Source of the DNA: Phycisphaeraceae bacterium
GTDB taxonomy: Bacteria > Planctomycetota > Phycisphaerae > Phycisphaerales > SM1A02
Direction: 5' to 3'
Assembly: GCA_004213555.1 (NCBI GenBank)
Contig: SHAP01000004.1
Location: forward strand, 159,254 to 223,253
Length of the DNA: 64,000 bases
The notes below the pieces were generated by a model that searched no databases, was not told the DNA's origin, and worked only from the letters and a program-made list of their open reading frames with translations. The position numbers were made by a program, and so were the translations under genes. Below, piece after piece: positions 1 to 7,715 of the stretch. The number at the start of each line of letters is the position of its first letter. Position 1 is the stretch's first letter.

Positions 1-71
1 TCGGAAGAGGGAATTGCTCTCACGGTTGGCAGTTCTGACGAATAAGTCACCTTCACCCGTAGAATCCAAGG

Positions 72-1301
72 ATGCAAAGCACCGATCAAGCCTCGGACGT
101 CCCTGCCGCAACCGGTGAGAGCGCCTTCTCTTTCGCCTTTCTTCAGGATTGGTTGAGCTGGCTTCCTGACACCACCTTTTTAAATGTTGCCACATGGCAA
201 TGGGTTGGCCTCGCTTTGGTCATCTTCCTTGGGTTGGCAGGTCAACTCTTCATCAAATCCCTCCTCGGCCGATTGCTGGGCAAGCTGCTTGGGGGCGAAG
301 TCGAGATTCAACGAAAGCTGATCAGCGCTGTGGGCCTAGCGGTGGCCGGATTCGTTTGGAGCCGACTCTTGCCCTTCTTGTCTTTCGAGGGCACAGTTCT
401 TCAGATTTTTGAAGGTGGGGCCCGCGTCTTCTTGGTGCTGGCAGGAACGCTGGCTGGGTTCCGGGGCGTCGACGCCCTGGGCGTATGGGCGACCAAAAAA
501 GCAGGGGCGACCGAAAGCTCGCTTGATGACATCTTGGTCCCACTCGGCCGCAAGACCTTGAAGGTCTTGGTGGTCGCGATGGGAGCCGTCAATCTTGCAC
601 CGCTTCTTGGTCTTCACATCACTCCATTGCTTGGCGCGCTTGGCGTCGGTGGCATTGGCTTCGCTTTTGCGGCTCAAAACACATTGGAAAACTTGTTCGG
701 ATCGGTCACCGTGGTGCTGGATCGGCCGTTCTCCGTCGGCGATTGGATCCAGATTGATGGTGTTGATGGCTCCGTCGAAGAGGTCGGCCTCCGTTCCACG
801 AGAGTTCGCACGTTCTACAACTCCCTGGTCAGTATTCCAAACGCCAAATTGACCACCGCCATCGTCGACAACTACGGCGAACGGAATTATCGAAGGTTCA
901 AAGCAAATCTTGGCCTGCGCTACGAGTCAAGTCCCGAACAAATCGAAGCGTTTTGCAGTGGAGTGAAAGCACTCGTCATGGACCGCGCGGACACTCGCAA
1001 GGACGTGTGTTATGTGGAACTCAACAGCTTTGGCGACTCCAGCTTGAACGTGCTGATGTACATGTTTTTTGACTGCGAGACTTGGGCCGATGAGCTACGC
1101 GGAAGACATGAATTGATGTTGGACATTTTGCGTTTGGCCCAAGGACTTGGTGTCGAATTTGCCTTCCCAACCCAGACCCTACACATTGGTGAGCAGGCTG
1201 TCGCGGGTGATCGCCCGACCTCATTCGAAGCCATCACCGATGCGGCTGCCCAACAGCTTGGGGCTGCGAAAGCCAAAGAGATCGGTGGTCGGGGCACGTA
1301 G
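72..1301 (+). CDS. MscS-family mechanosensitive ion channel
   Basis: Small-conductance mechanosensitive channel of the inner membrane, expected to release solutes on hypo-osmotic shock. The 409-residue protein has an N-terminal stretch with about four hydrophobic segments (roughly residues 35-195). The MscS pore/beta core follows: GIGFAFAAQNTLENLFGS near residue 195, then the beta-domain signature RPFSVGDWIQIDG and SIPNAKLTTAIVDN. The C-terminal alpha/beta vestibule region runs to about residue 375. It is longer than E. coli MscS (286 residues) because of the extra N-terminal membrane segments. The ATG at 72 follows an AAGGA Shine-Dalgarno-like stretch. The phosphoesterase gene starts 20 bases after its stop and may be co-transcribed. 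The family assignment is secure; physiological tuning cannot be read from sequence. Confidence 0.93.
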   Translation: MQSTDQASDVPAATGESAFSFAFLQDWLSWLPDTTFLNVATWQWVGLALVIFLGLAGQLFIKSLLGRLLGKLLGGEVEIQRKLISAVGLAVAGFVWSRLLPFLSFEGTVLQIFEGGARVFLVLAGTLAGFRGVDALGVWATKKAGATESSLDDILVPLGRKTLKVLVVAMGAVNLAPLLGLHITPLLGALGVGGIGFAFAAQNTLENLFGSVTVVLDRPFSVGDWIQIDGVDGSVEEVGLRSTRVRTFYNSLVSIPNAKLTTAIVDNYGERNYRRFKANLGLRYESSPEQIEAFCSGVKALVMDRADTRKDVCYVELNSFGDSSLNVLMYMFFDCETWADELRGRHELMLDILRLAQGLGVEFAFPTQTLHIGEQAVAGDRPTSFEAITDAAAQQLGAAKAKEIGGRGT

Positions 1302-1320
1302 CATTTAGTAGTTTGAGGCC

Positions 1321-2994
1321 ATGATTTTTGTTCTAGGGTTGTTGGGCTTCGTCCCCGACACAATCGTGGTCTCACCGTATCTGCAAAACGCAACCCCATC
1401 CTCCATCGTGGTGGCGTGGGAGACCAAAGGCGAGAGCACCGAATGCGTTGTGGAATACGGCACCACCGAGAATCTCGGTCGGTCTGCAAGGGGGACATCG
1501 CAGACCACGGTTGAAGGACACTTGGTCCACCATGTCAAGTTGGAGAAGCTGACCCCCGACACCCGGGTGTGGTACCGGGTCAAGTCGGGAGACGCGGTCC
1601 ACGGAGTTCATGTTTTCCGCACCCCCGCCTTGGCCAAGGATGAAGGACGGCAGCGATTCGTCGCCTATTCAGACATGCAGCTGGACGAGGCCAATCCCCT
1701 CAAGCATCAAGAGATGGTCGAGCAAGGCATTGTGCCTTGGTCTACGAATCATGCGCAATCTGATCTCGAGAACGCGCTGGACTTCATCTTGATCCCAGGT
1801 GATCTGGTCTCTACTGGAGGCAACCACACCCACTGGACAAGGGATTTCTTTGGCCAAGGGGAGACGTTGTTTCATACTGTCCCGTTCTACGCGACTCCGG
1901 GGAATCATGAACAAAACCATCCTTTGTACTTTCGATACGTGGATGTGCCTGACAACGGGACGCCAGGTTATGAAGAGCACTGGTACTGGACCGACCAAGG
2001 CAACTGCCGGGTCATTGGCCTCGACACCAACGATGGGTACCGGACCGAAGATCAACTGACCTGGCTCGACGGGGTCCTGAAATTGGCCGCCAAAGCAGAA
2101 CACATTGATTTCGTCTTCGCGCAATTCCACCATCCCCACCGCTCGGAATCTTGGACCCCTGGCGAAACACCGTTTTCCACGGAAGTGGTCGAGAAAATGG
2201 TTCGGTTTTCTCGAGACACTGGGAAGCCCTCCGTGCACTTCTATGGGCACACCCACTCGTATTCACGCGGACAGCATCGCGATCACATGCATGGCATGGT
2301 GAACGTGGCCAGTGGCATGGGGAACCCGGACTACTGGTGGGAGTACCCCCAAGCGGATTACGAAGAATTTGAAATCTCCACACCAGACTGGGGCTTCTGC
2401 CATGTCGAGACTTCCGCCGGAGACGACCCCACCATGACGCTGCGCCGGCTCAGCCGGGGCAACGAATTTGGAAAGAAAGACAATGAAGAGACTGATCTCT
2501 TCATCTTGAAGCGTTATCCGGTGGCCCCCAAAACGCCAAAAGGACTGTCTCCCAACAATGACAGCGACCCAGTGTCCACCACCGGAGCGATCTTCCGAGG
2601 GAGTCCTTTTGAAGATCCTGATGCCCGTGAAAGTCGGAATTTCGCCCACGAAAGCCACTGGCAAGTGGCCGTGGGAAATCAAAGCGAAGACTTTCAAAAT
2701 CCCGTTGACGAGGTTTGGCGCCGCTACCGAAATCTTTGGCGCTCACCCAACAAAGAAGCCACGTGGTACAGCGTCGACACCGTCAAGGACGCTGATGTGA
2801 CGAAAACAACTTTTGATGGTGCACTTCCCTCTGAACAGCAACTGTTCTGGCGGGTGAGATACCGAGACGAAAATCTTGCGTGGTCCGAATGGTCCACGCC
2901 AGTACCTTTCAAGACTGGGAACGATGCGGATGCATCAAAGCAAAGCAATGCAAGTTTGAGGCCCGTCTTTGCCCGGTGGGGAGCCTCTCTCTGA
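1321..2994 (+). CDS. Purple acid phosphatase-like metallophosphoesterase with fibronectin-type domains
   Basis: Predicted exported binuclear-metal phosphoesterase. A short hydrophobic N-terminus precedes a purple-acid-phosphatase N-terminal (FN3-like) domain at about residues 15-105, which ends with LTPDTRVWYRV. The calcineurin-like catalytic domain spans about 110-345 and carries the metal motifs YSDMQ, PGDLVSTGGNH, TPGNHEQN, FHHPHRS and YGHTHSYSR. A second FN3-like module (about 440-535, ending WRVRYRDENLAWSEWS) closes the protein. The substrate is unknown; purple acid phosphatases and related nucleotide or phosphodiester hydrolases share this arrangement. The next gene, an MFS transporter, overlaps its 3' end and could handle a product, which is inference. 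Confidence 0.88.
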   Translation: MIFVLGLLGFVPDTIVVSPYLQNATPSSIVVAWETKGESTECVVEYGTTENLGRSARGTSQTTVEGHLVHHVKLEKLTPDTRVWYRVKSGDAVHGVHVFRTPALAKDEGRQRFVAYSDMQLDEANPLKHQEMVEQGIVPWSTNHAQSDLENALDFILIPGDLVSTGGNHTHWTRDFFGQGETLFHTVPFYATPGNHEQNHPLYFRYVDVPDNGTPGYEEHWYWTDQGNCRVIGLDTNDGYRTEDQLTWLDGVLKLAAKAEHIDFVFAQFHHPHRSESWTPGETPFSTEVVEKMVRFSRDTGKPSVHFYGHTHSYSRGQHRDHMHGMVNVASGMGNPDYWWEYPQADYEEFEISTPDWGFCHVETSAGDDPTMTLRRLSRGNEFGKKDNEETDLFILKRYPVAPKTPKGLSPNNDSDPVSTTGAIFRGSPFEDPDARESRNFAHESHWQVAVGNQSEDFQNPVDEVWRRYRNLWRSPNKEATWYSVDTVKDADVTKTTFDGALPSEQQLFWRVRYRDENLAWSEWSTPVPFKTGNDADASKQSNASLRPVFARWGASL

Positions 2995-4241
2995 ATCTCG
3001 CCAGATACGAAATTGAGGGACCCGGCCGCGCCAATCAAAGGCTCGTGGTGGTGGCCGCGCTGTATCTCGCCCAAGGAATTCCTTGGGGTTTCGCCACCAT
3101 CACCTTGGCCGCGCTGCTGGCAGAGCAAGGTGTGGATGCGAACGCCATCGGGCAGATGCTGGCTGCGGTGGTGTTCCCGTGGAGTTTGAAATTTCTCGGG
3201 GGGCCATTGGTCGATGGCCTTCGACTTCCGGGCGGTCGACGTCGACCTTGGATACTGGTTGCCCAGATGGGCATGGTAGGAACGTTGGCAGGCCTGTCTC
3301 AGGTCGGTCTTGCTTCACCTGATCAACTCACCGCTTGGTTGTTGGCCCACAACGTGTTTGCCGCGTTGCAAGATGTGGCCACCGACGCGTTGGCGGTTGA
3401 CGTGATGCCAGACCGTGAACGTGGTCGGGCCAACGGCATCATGTACGGCGCAAAATATGGAGGCACGGCCCTTGGAGGGGCGGGATTGGCCCTGCTCATT
3501 CAACACTTTGGCTGGTCGATCGGCACACTTGTCCAAGCGGGCGTGGTGGCAGCGATTGGAGCATTCCCGCTGCTTCTGCGTGAACCCACCCACGATCCAT
3601 TGGCTCAATCCACAAGAGCACACTGGACCAGTGCCCTCGGCGGATTGCTGAGCAAACGTTCGTTCTGGTGGACACTCGCGTTGTGCTTGACGATTGGCCT
3701 CCCCAGCGCCCTCTTGACCCCCCTTGCCAACACTTTGTTCATTGAACAATATGGATGGACCGCCACCAGTTGGGCCGTCCTGAATGGTGGACCAGGTGTC
3801 ACCGCTGGCTTGGTGGGTGCCGTGGGTGGTGGCTTTTTGGTCAGTCGATACGGGCCCGGAAAAATCGGTGTGCTGGCGGCAACGCTGCATGCGAGCACAA
3901 TGTTGATTTTTTCCCTGAGTCCGGACTTGTTCCACAACAGAGACGTTGTCAGCCTCACGCTGGTGGTGCAATCTGCAGCCGCGGGAACAGCGACCGTCGG
4001 AAGCTTCACCCTCGCCATGCGTGTCGCACCACCCGTGCTGGGAGCGTCATGCTTCACCGCCCTGATGGCCATGCAGAATCTCTCCACCACCAGCGGGTAC
4101 TGGGCGGCGGACCAACTGCCTGCAGAACCAAGAACGGCGTGGACGATCGTGGCAGCGATTTGGCTTTGGGTTGGCTTCCTCAGTTGGCAGGCGGATCGAT
4201 CTGGCCGGCGGGGCGAACCTCTGATCCAGTCCGGTCTGTAA
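2976..4241 (+). CDS. MFS transporter, AmpG/PAT-like
   Basis: Major facilitator with about 12 hydrophobic segments. The N-terminus LYLAQGIPWGF, the LPYSLKF-like stretch FPWSLKFLGGPLVDG and QDVATDALAVDVM resemble the AmpG/PAT (muropeptide or acetyl-CoA permease) branch, so import of a muropeptide or similar amphipathic solute is plausible but unproven. I chose the GTG at 2976, which overlaps the upstream stop by 19 bases; an in-frame GTG at 2880 would add 32 poorly conserved residues and overlap far more. The 3' end runs 62 bases into the convergent sulfatase gene, an unusually deep tail-to-tail overlap. Confidence 0.85.
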   Translation: MGSLSLNLARYEIEGPGRANQRLVVVAALYLAQGIPWGFATITLAALLAEQGVDANAIGQMLAAVVFPWSLKFLGGPLVDGLRLPGGRRRPWILVAQMGMVGTLAGLSQVGLASPDQLTAWLLAHNVFAALQDVATDALAVDVMPDRERGRANGIMYGAKYGGTALGGAGLALLIQHFGWSIGTLVQAGVVAAIGAFPLLLREPTHDPLAQSTRAHWTSALGGLLSKRSFWWTLALCLTIGLPSALLTPLANTLFIEQYGWTATSWAVLNGGPGVTAGLVGAVGGGFLVSRYGPGKIGVLAATLHASTMLIFSLSPDLFHNRDVVSLTLVVQSAAAGTATVGSFTLAMRVAPPVLGASCFTALMAMQNLSTTSGYWAADQLPAEPRTAWTIVAAIWLWVGFLSWQADRSGRRGEPLIQSGL

Positions 4242-5589
4242 GCGCATCTCCGAGGCGCATTCGCCACTGTTCGGCGACCTTTCGAAGTTCATACACCACA
4301 TCGGGGTGGATACTCGCGACGTCATGCTGCTCATAAGGATCGGATTCCAGATCGAACAACGCTTCTTGAATCTTGGCATCCCAGCGATACCGACCAGGCT
4401 TTCCGCCGCCCCCTTGAGGCTGACCCTGCATAGTGCGGTAGGTATGCGGCAAGTGGAGCTTCCATCGCCCTTTTCGAACGGCTTCGAGCTGTCCTGTGTG
4501 GTAGTAAAACGCTGAAGTGGGTCGAGGAGGAGACGCGTTCTCTTCGTCAAGCAAAACCGAAATGGCATCACGACCATCGATGGTCTGATCTGGCAGTGGG
4601 GCATCGATCAGGGCCGCGATGGTGGGCAACACGTCGATGGTCATCCAGTGCACGCCGCTGACCCGGCCGGCGGGAATGGTGCCAGGCCACCGCGCAATAC
4701 ACGGCACTCGAATGCCACCTTCAAAAGTGGTGCCTTTCCCTTCCCGAAGACCAGCCGTGGTGCCGGCGTGATCTCCATATGAAAGCCAGGGCCCATTGTC
4801 GCTGGTGAACACCACCAATGTTTTTTCGTCGATGCCGAGCTCTTTCAACGTTTCCAAAATTTGGCCCACACCGCGATCAATTTCAACAATTACATCCCCC
4901 AAAATGCCGTCGCCGCTTTGACCATCTCCGGCTTCGGAAACAAACAGAGGGACGTGGGGCATTGGGTGCGCCAGATACGCGAAAAAAGGCGTGTTTACCG
5001 CATGGCTTTTACGAATGAACGAAATGATTCGATTGGTGAATCCAGTGGTGAACAACTTTTGGTCGGGCTGGACACGCACCACTTCCTCGTTTTCAAAAAA
5101 AGGGAGCGGTGGGTAGGTGCCCTTTTTGGCCTCAGGGTGGGTTGGCCACATGTCGTTCGAGTAGGGAATGCCAGAGAACTCATCGAAACCGTGACGCGTG
5201 GGCAAAAAGGGAGGAAGGTGCCCCAAATGCCACTTTCCGTGAATGGCGGTGGCATACCCCTGAGACTTGCATATTTCAGCGAGTGTGGTTTCTGCGCTAG
5301 AAAGACCATGCTTCGCGTGGGGCCCCAAGGCACCATGAATGGAAAGTCGATTGGCGTAGCATCCGGTCAGCAAGGAGGCTCGAGAAGCGGAGCACACAGG
5401 TTGGGATACGCAAAAGTCGGTGAATCGAACCCCCTCGGCGGCCATGGTGTCGAGATGAGGGGTACGCCAACGCTGTTCGCCTTGGCACGAAAGGTCGCCG
5501 TAGCCCAGATCATCGCAAAAGATGATGACGACGTTGGGCGGGGAAGACATCAAGAACGACAACGCCAATGCAAGCATGGCCGAAATCAT
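4180..5589 (-). CDS. Type I (formylglycine) sulfatase, exported
   Basis: Arylsulfatase-family hydrolase of sulfate esters, probably on sulfated polysaccharides, which planctomycetes typically degrade. A hydrophobic leader (residues 1-15) is followed by the metal site FCDDLGYGDLSCQG. The maturation motif CSASRASLLTG places the formylglycine cysteine at residue 66. The GKWHLGH, FTSDNGP and TTFEGGIRVP motifs complete the active site. At 469 residues the length is normal. The start is ambiguous: the ATG at 5587-5589 directly abuts the U-run of the upstream gene's terminator, leaving no room for a Shine-Dalgarno site; an internal ATG at 5577 is possible. A sulfatase-maturing enzyme is not seen in this window. 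Confidence 0.92.
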   Translation of the reverse strand: MISAMLALALSFLMSSPPNVVIIFCDDLGYGDLSCQGEQRWRTPHLDTMAAEGVRFTDFCVSQPVCSASRASLLTGCYANRLSIHGALGPHAKHGLSSAETTLAEICKSQGYATAIHGKWHLGHLPPFLPTRHGFDEFSGIPYSNDMWPTHPEAKKGTYPPLPFFENEEVVRVQPDQKLFTTGFTNRIISFIRKSHAVNTPFFAYLAHPMPHVPLFVSEAGDGQSGDGILGDVIVEIDRGVGQILETLKELGIDEKTLVVFTSDNGPWLSYGDHAGTTAGLREGKGTTFEGGIRVPCIARWPGTIPAGRVSGVHWMTIDVLPTIAALIDAPLPDQTIDGRDAISVLLDEENASPPRPTSAFYYHTGQLEAVRKGRWKLHLPHTYRTMQGQPQGGGGKPGRYRWDAKIQEALFDLESDPYEQHDVASIHPDVVYELRKVAEQWRMRLGDALTDRTGSEVRPAGQIDPPAN

Positions 5590-5622
5590 AAAAAAACCGC
5601 CGCGTCTGTGGGACGCGGCGGT
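5590..5622 (-). terminator. Intrinsic terminator of the lpoB-like gene
   Basis: A perfect 11-bp stem (5596-5606 pairing with 5612-5622) with a 5-base loop is followed on the minus strand by a run of U (5595-5590). It lies 21 bases beyond the lpoB-like stop codon. It touches the sulfatase start codon, so it should insulate that gene from upstream transcription. Confidence 0.85.
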
Positions 5623-5643
5623 CGAGCCAATGGCAGGTCAAAG

Positions 5644-6270
5644 TTACCCGCCAAAAAGTCCTTTTTCGAACTGCTTGCTGAAGACGATTTGATCTTCCCA
5701 AACACTTGCCCCGTCCCGAACACTGAGAAGCCGCAGGTTGACCGCGTAGTCGTATTGCGTCCGTCGACCTTCTCGAGATTCGATGGAAACAATCTCGCCA
5801 AACAAAACCCACTCGGGCTTCTTCGCCTGCCCCAGGGCATCCACGTTGCTGTCGCTTGAGAACTCTGGGTCGCTTCTCGTGTCCTCTTTGATTTGAGCCA
5901 AGACGGTGTCGACGTCACTGCTGCCCCCGGCACCCAACATCGAAACACGAACCATCCCAGTGTTCACCAAAGACTTTCGAATTTCGTTGTACATCACATC
6001 TCGTGCATCGCTGAACTCACGCCGCGGTGTCTTGTTCACAAAATTGCCCAACGTCAAGATGAGGGGTTGGTCGTTGTTCTGACCGACCAATCGATTGACC
6101 GAAGGTGACATAGAGTCCCGAAGTTGGTTGGCAAAAGAGGTCCACTCGTCAGCCTGCAAAGTCTTGGCTTCGTTCATGGAAACCAACCGATCTCCGGTGC
6201 GGGTCGTCGAGCAGGCGCTCAGCAAAACAAGACAGCTGGCCAACAAGACAGGATGCATTTTGAGATTCAT
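5644..6270 (-). CDS. LpoB-like outer-membrane lipoprotein (penicillin-binding-protein activator family)
   Basis: The signal peptide ends in a lipobox LLSAC with the lipidated cysteine at residue 20. The mature region has the LpoB/COG3417 pattern: MSPSVNRL, PLILTLGNFVNKT, DARDVMYNEIRKSL, PEWVLFGEIVSIESR and YDYAVNLRLLSV. LpoB of E. coli activates the peptidoglycan synthase PBP1b from the outer membrane. That job here is inferred from family only. The gene starts inside the stop of the upstream COG3014-like gene (ATGA overlap), a pairing known elsewhere. At 208 residues it is the usual size and is followed by a strong terminator. Confidence 0.85.
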   Translation of the reverse strand: MNLKMHPVLLASCLVLLSACSTTRTGDRLVSMNEAKTLQADEWTSFANQLRDSMSPSVNRLVGQNNDQPLILTLGNFVNKTPRREFSDARDVMYNEIRKSLVNTGMVRVSMLGAGGSSDVDTVLAQIKEDTRSDPEFSSDSNVDALGQAKKPEWVLFGEIVSIESREGRRTQYDYAVNLRLLSVRDGASVWEDQIVFSKQFEKGLFGG

Positions 6271-7661
6271 GGGTCGGTTCCTTTTGGGACTGGGTTGATT
6301 GGCTCGGTCTGGGCCCCGAAGAGCCCATATGGGGACGTTTGGATCACGGTGGGTATTCCAGCACGAGTGCGAATTCTCACAAAATTTGGGCCAGGAGGGA
6401 GCTCCAATGTGCGAAGACCCTCCGGAAGGTTGAGCTGGATGCTGCCCTCAGGTGATTTCATGATCAAACCAGCCCGAATCACCGAGGGTCGTGTGTCCCA
6501 CGATCGCACGTCGGCGTCCACCAAAACCGTCCGGAGCAACGAAGCGCTCAGTCGGGTCATGCCCCGGGCCAGTGAACCTTGATCGTCTATTTCACGCATC
6601 ACGCTCCGAGTGGCAACTTCTTGTGACAGCAGTCTGGTTGCGGTTCGGAGCAAACGGGCTGGAGCCCGATCAAGCTCCTCAGCCAAATACAGCGCGTCCA
6701 CGTCGCTCACGACCTGCAGGAGATCACCGGAACCGCTGCCCACAGCGCCAAGTGCCTGAGACGTTCGGAGTACAGGAATGGGCAAGGCCACTCGAGCCAC
6801 TCCGGTCTGCCAAGTGTGAATGTTGAACCGAAAAGGACGCAACGTGGGACACAATCCATCTTCTTGAAACACCAAAGCGGTTTGTGAAAGTGCCTCGGAG
6901 TCCATGTCCAACAACCGCCGTGCCGCATCGTGCTCTGGAGCGAGAGCGGCCGCTTCTTCCAGCAGTTCGCGAGCGGCGGCATCACCAAGTTGAAGGCGGG
7001 CCCAGCCGGCCAACAAAGAGCCCGCCGCACACCGAGCGTCTTCCGCAGCGCCTGCGTACACCTCAATGGCCCGCTGGTACGAAGCCTCTCTATCAATCTG
7101 ACCAGCCACCTGTTTGGCGTTCTTCCGTTTGCTGCGAAGTTTCTGGGTCGAAGGCATGTTCCGGCGCTCCTCAAGGAGCGTTTGGGAGCGGGCGATTCGA
7201 ATACTGGAGACCCGAGCTTGGTCTGCGTCACCCCGGAGGAGATCAATCATGAGGGCCAAGTATTCGTACATCACGCGCTCGCCCAAACTTGGGGTCCATT
7301 CTCGCAGCCGCTCGTCAATCAACGCGGAGCCCAAATCCTCTTTGACTTCCGTCCCTGAAATCAGGGCTCTTTCATCGATCAACTCATCGCGTGCTTCGAC
7401 CCACGAGACCGCACGGGCGGCACGCTCAAACTGGCTTGCATCCAGAGCCACCGTGACTTCCTGCAGCGTGGCCCACTGCTGATTCTTCGAATTGGATTTG
7501 GCTTCAGAAAGAACGTCAAGGGCACTTTGATTCTCACCACGCGTGTAAAGATGAGTGGCGTCAAGCACCGTGTTGGTGGAGCCGCATCCTACGAGGGCAA
7601 GCCCAAGGACCGTCAACATCCAACTGTCGAGGCGTTGCAGCACGTGTATCACTCCATTCAT
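6267..7661 (-). CDS. COG3014-like tetratricopeptide-type envelope protein
   Basis: This 464-residue protein has a signal peptide near residues 12-30 (LTVLGLALVGCGS, so possibly a lipoprotein, cysteine about residue 26). Helical repeats follow, including ERVMYEYLALMIDLLRGDAD, which matches the COG3014 hallmark region, and AGWARLQLGDAAARELLEEA, which is TPR-like. The C-terminal part is beta-rich (GLRTLELPPGPNFVRIRTRA). COG3014 proteins commonly neighbour LpoB-like lipoproteins, as here with a 4-base overlap, suggesting a shared envelope complex. The biochemical role is unknown. The assignment rests on motif resemblance and context, so it is moderate. Confidence 0.65.
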   Translation of the reverse strand: MNGVIHVLQRLDSWMLTVLGLALVGCGSTNTVLDATHLYTRGENQSALDVLSEAKSNSKNQQWATLQEVTVALDASQFERAARAVSWVEARDELIDERALISGTEVKEDLGSALIDERLREWTPSLGERVMYEYLALMIDLLRGDADQARVSSIRIARSQTLLEERRNMPSTQKLRSKRKNAKQVAGQIDREASYQRAIEVYAGAAEDARCAAGSLLAGWARLQLGDAAARELLEEAAALAPEHDAARRLLDMDSEALSQTALVFQEDGLCPTLRPFRFNIHTWQTGVARVALPIPVLRTSQALGAVGSGSGDLLQVVSDVDALYLAEELDRAPARLLRTATRLLSQEVATRSVMREIDDQGSLARGMTRLSASLLRTVLVDADVRSWDTRPSVIRAGLIMKSPEGSIQLNLPEGLRTLELPPGPNFVRIRTRAGIPTVIQTSPYGLFGAQTEPINPVPKGTDP

Positions 7662-7715
7662 TGACCCAATGCAATACGAATGGGCGGCCTCATGTATTCC
7701 GTGATTTTCCTATTT

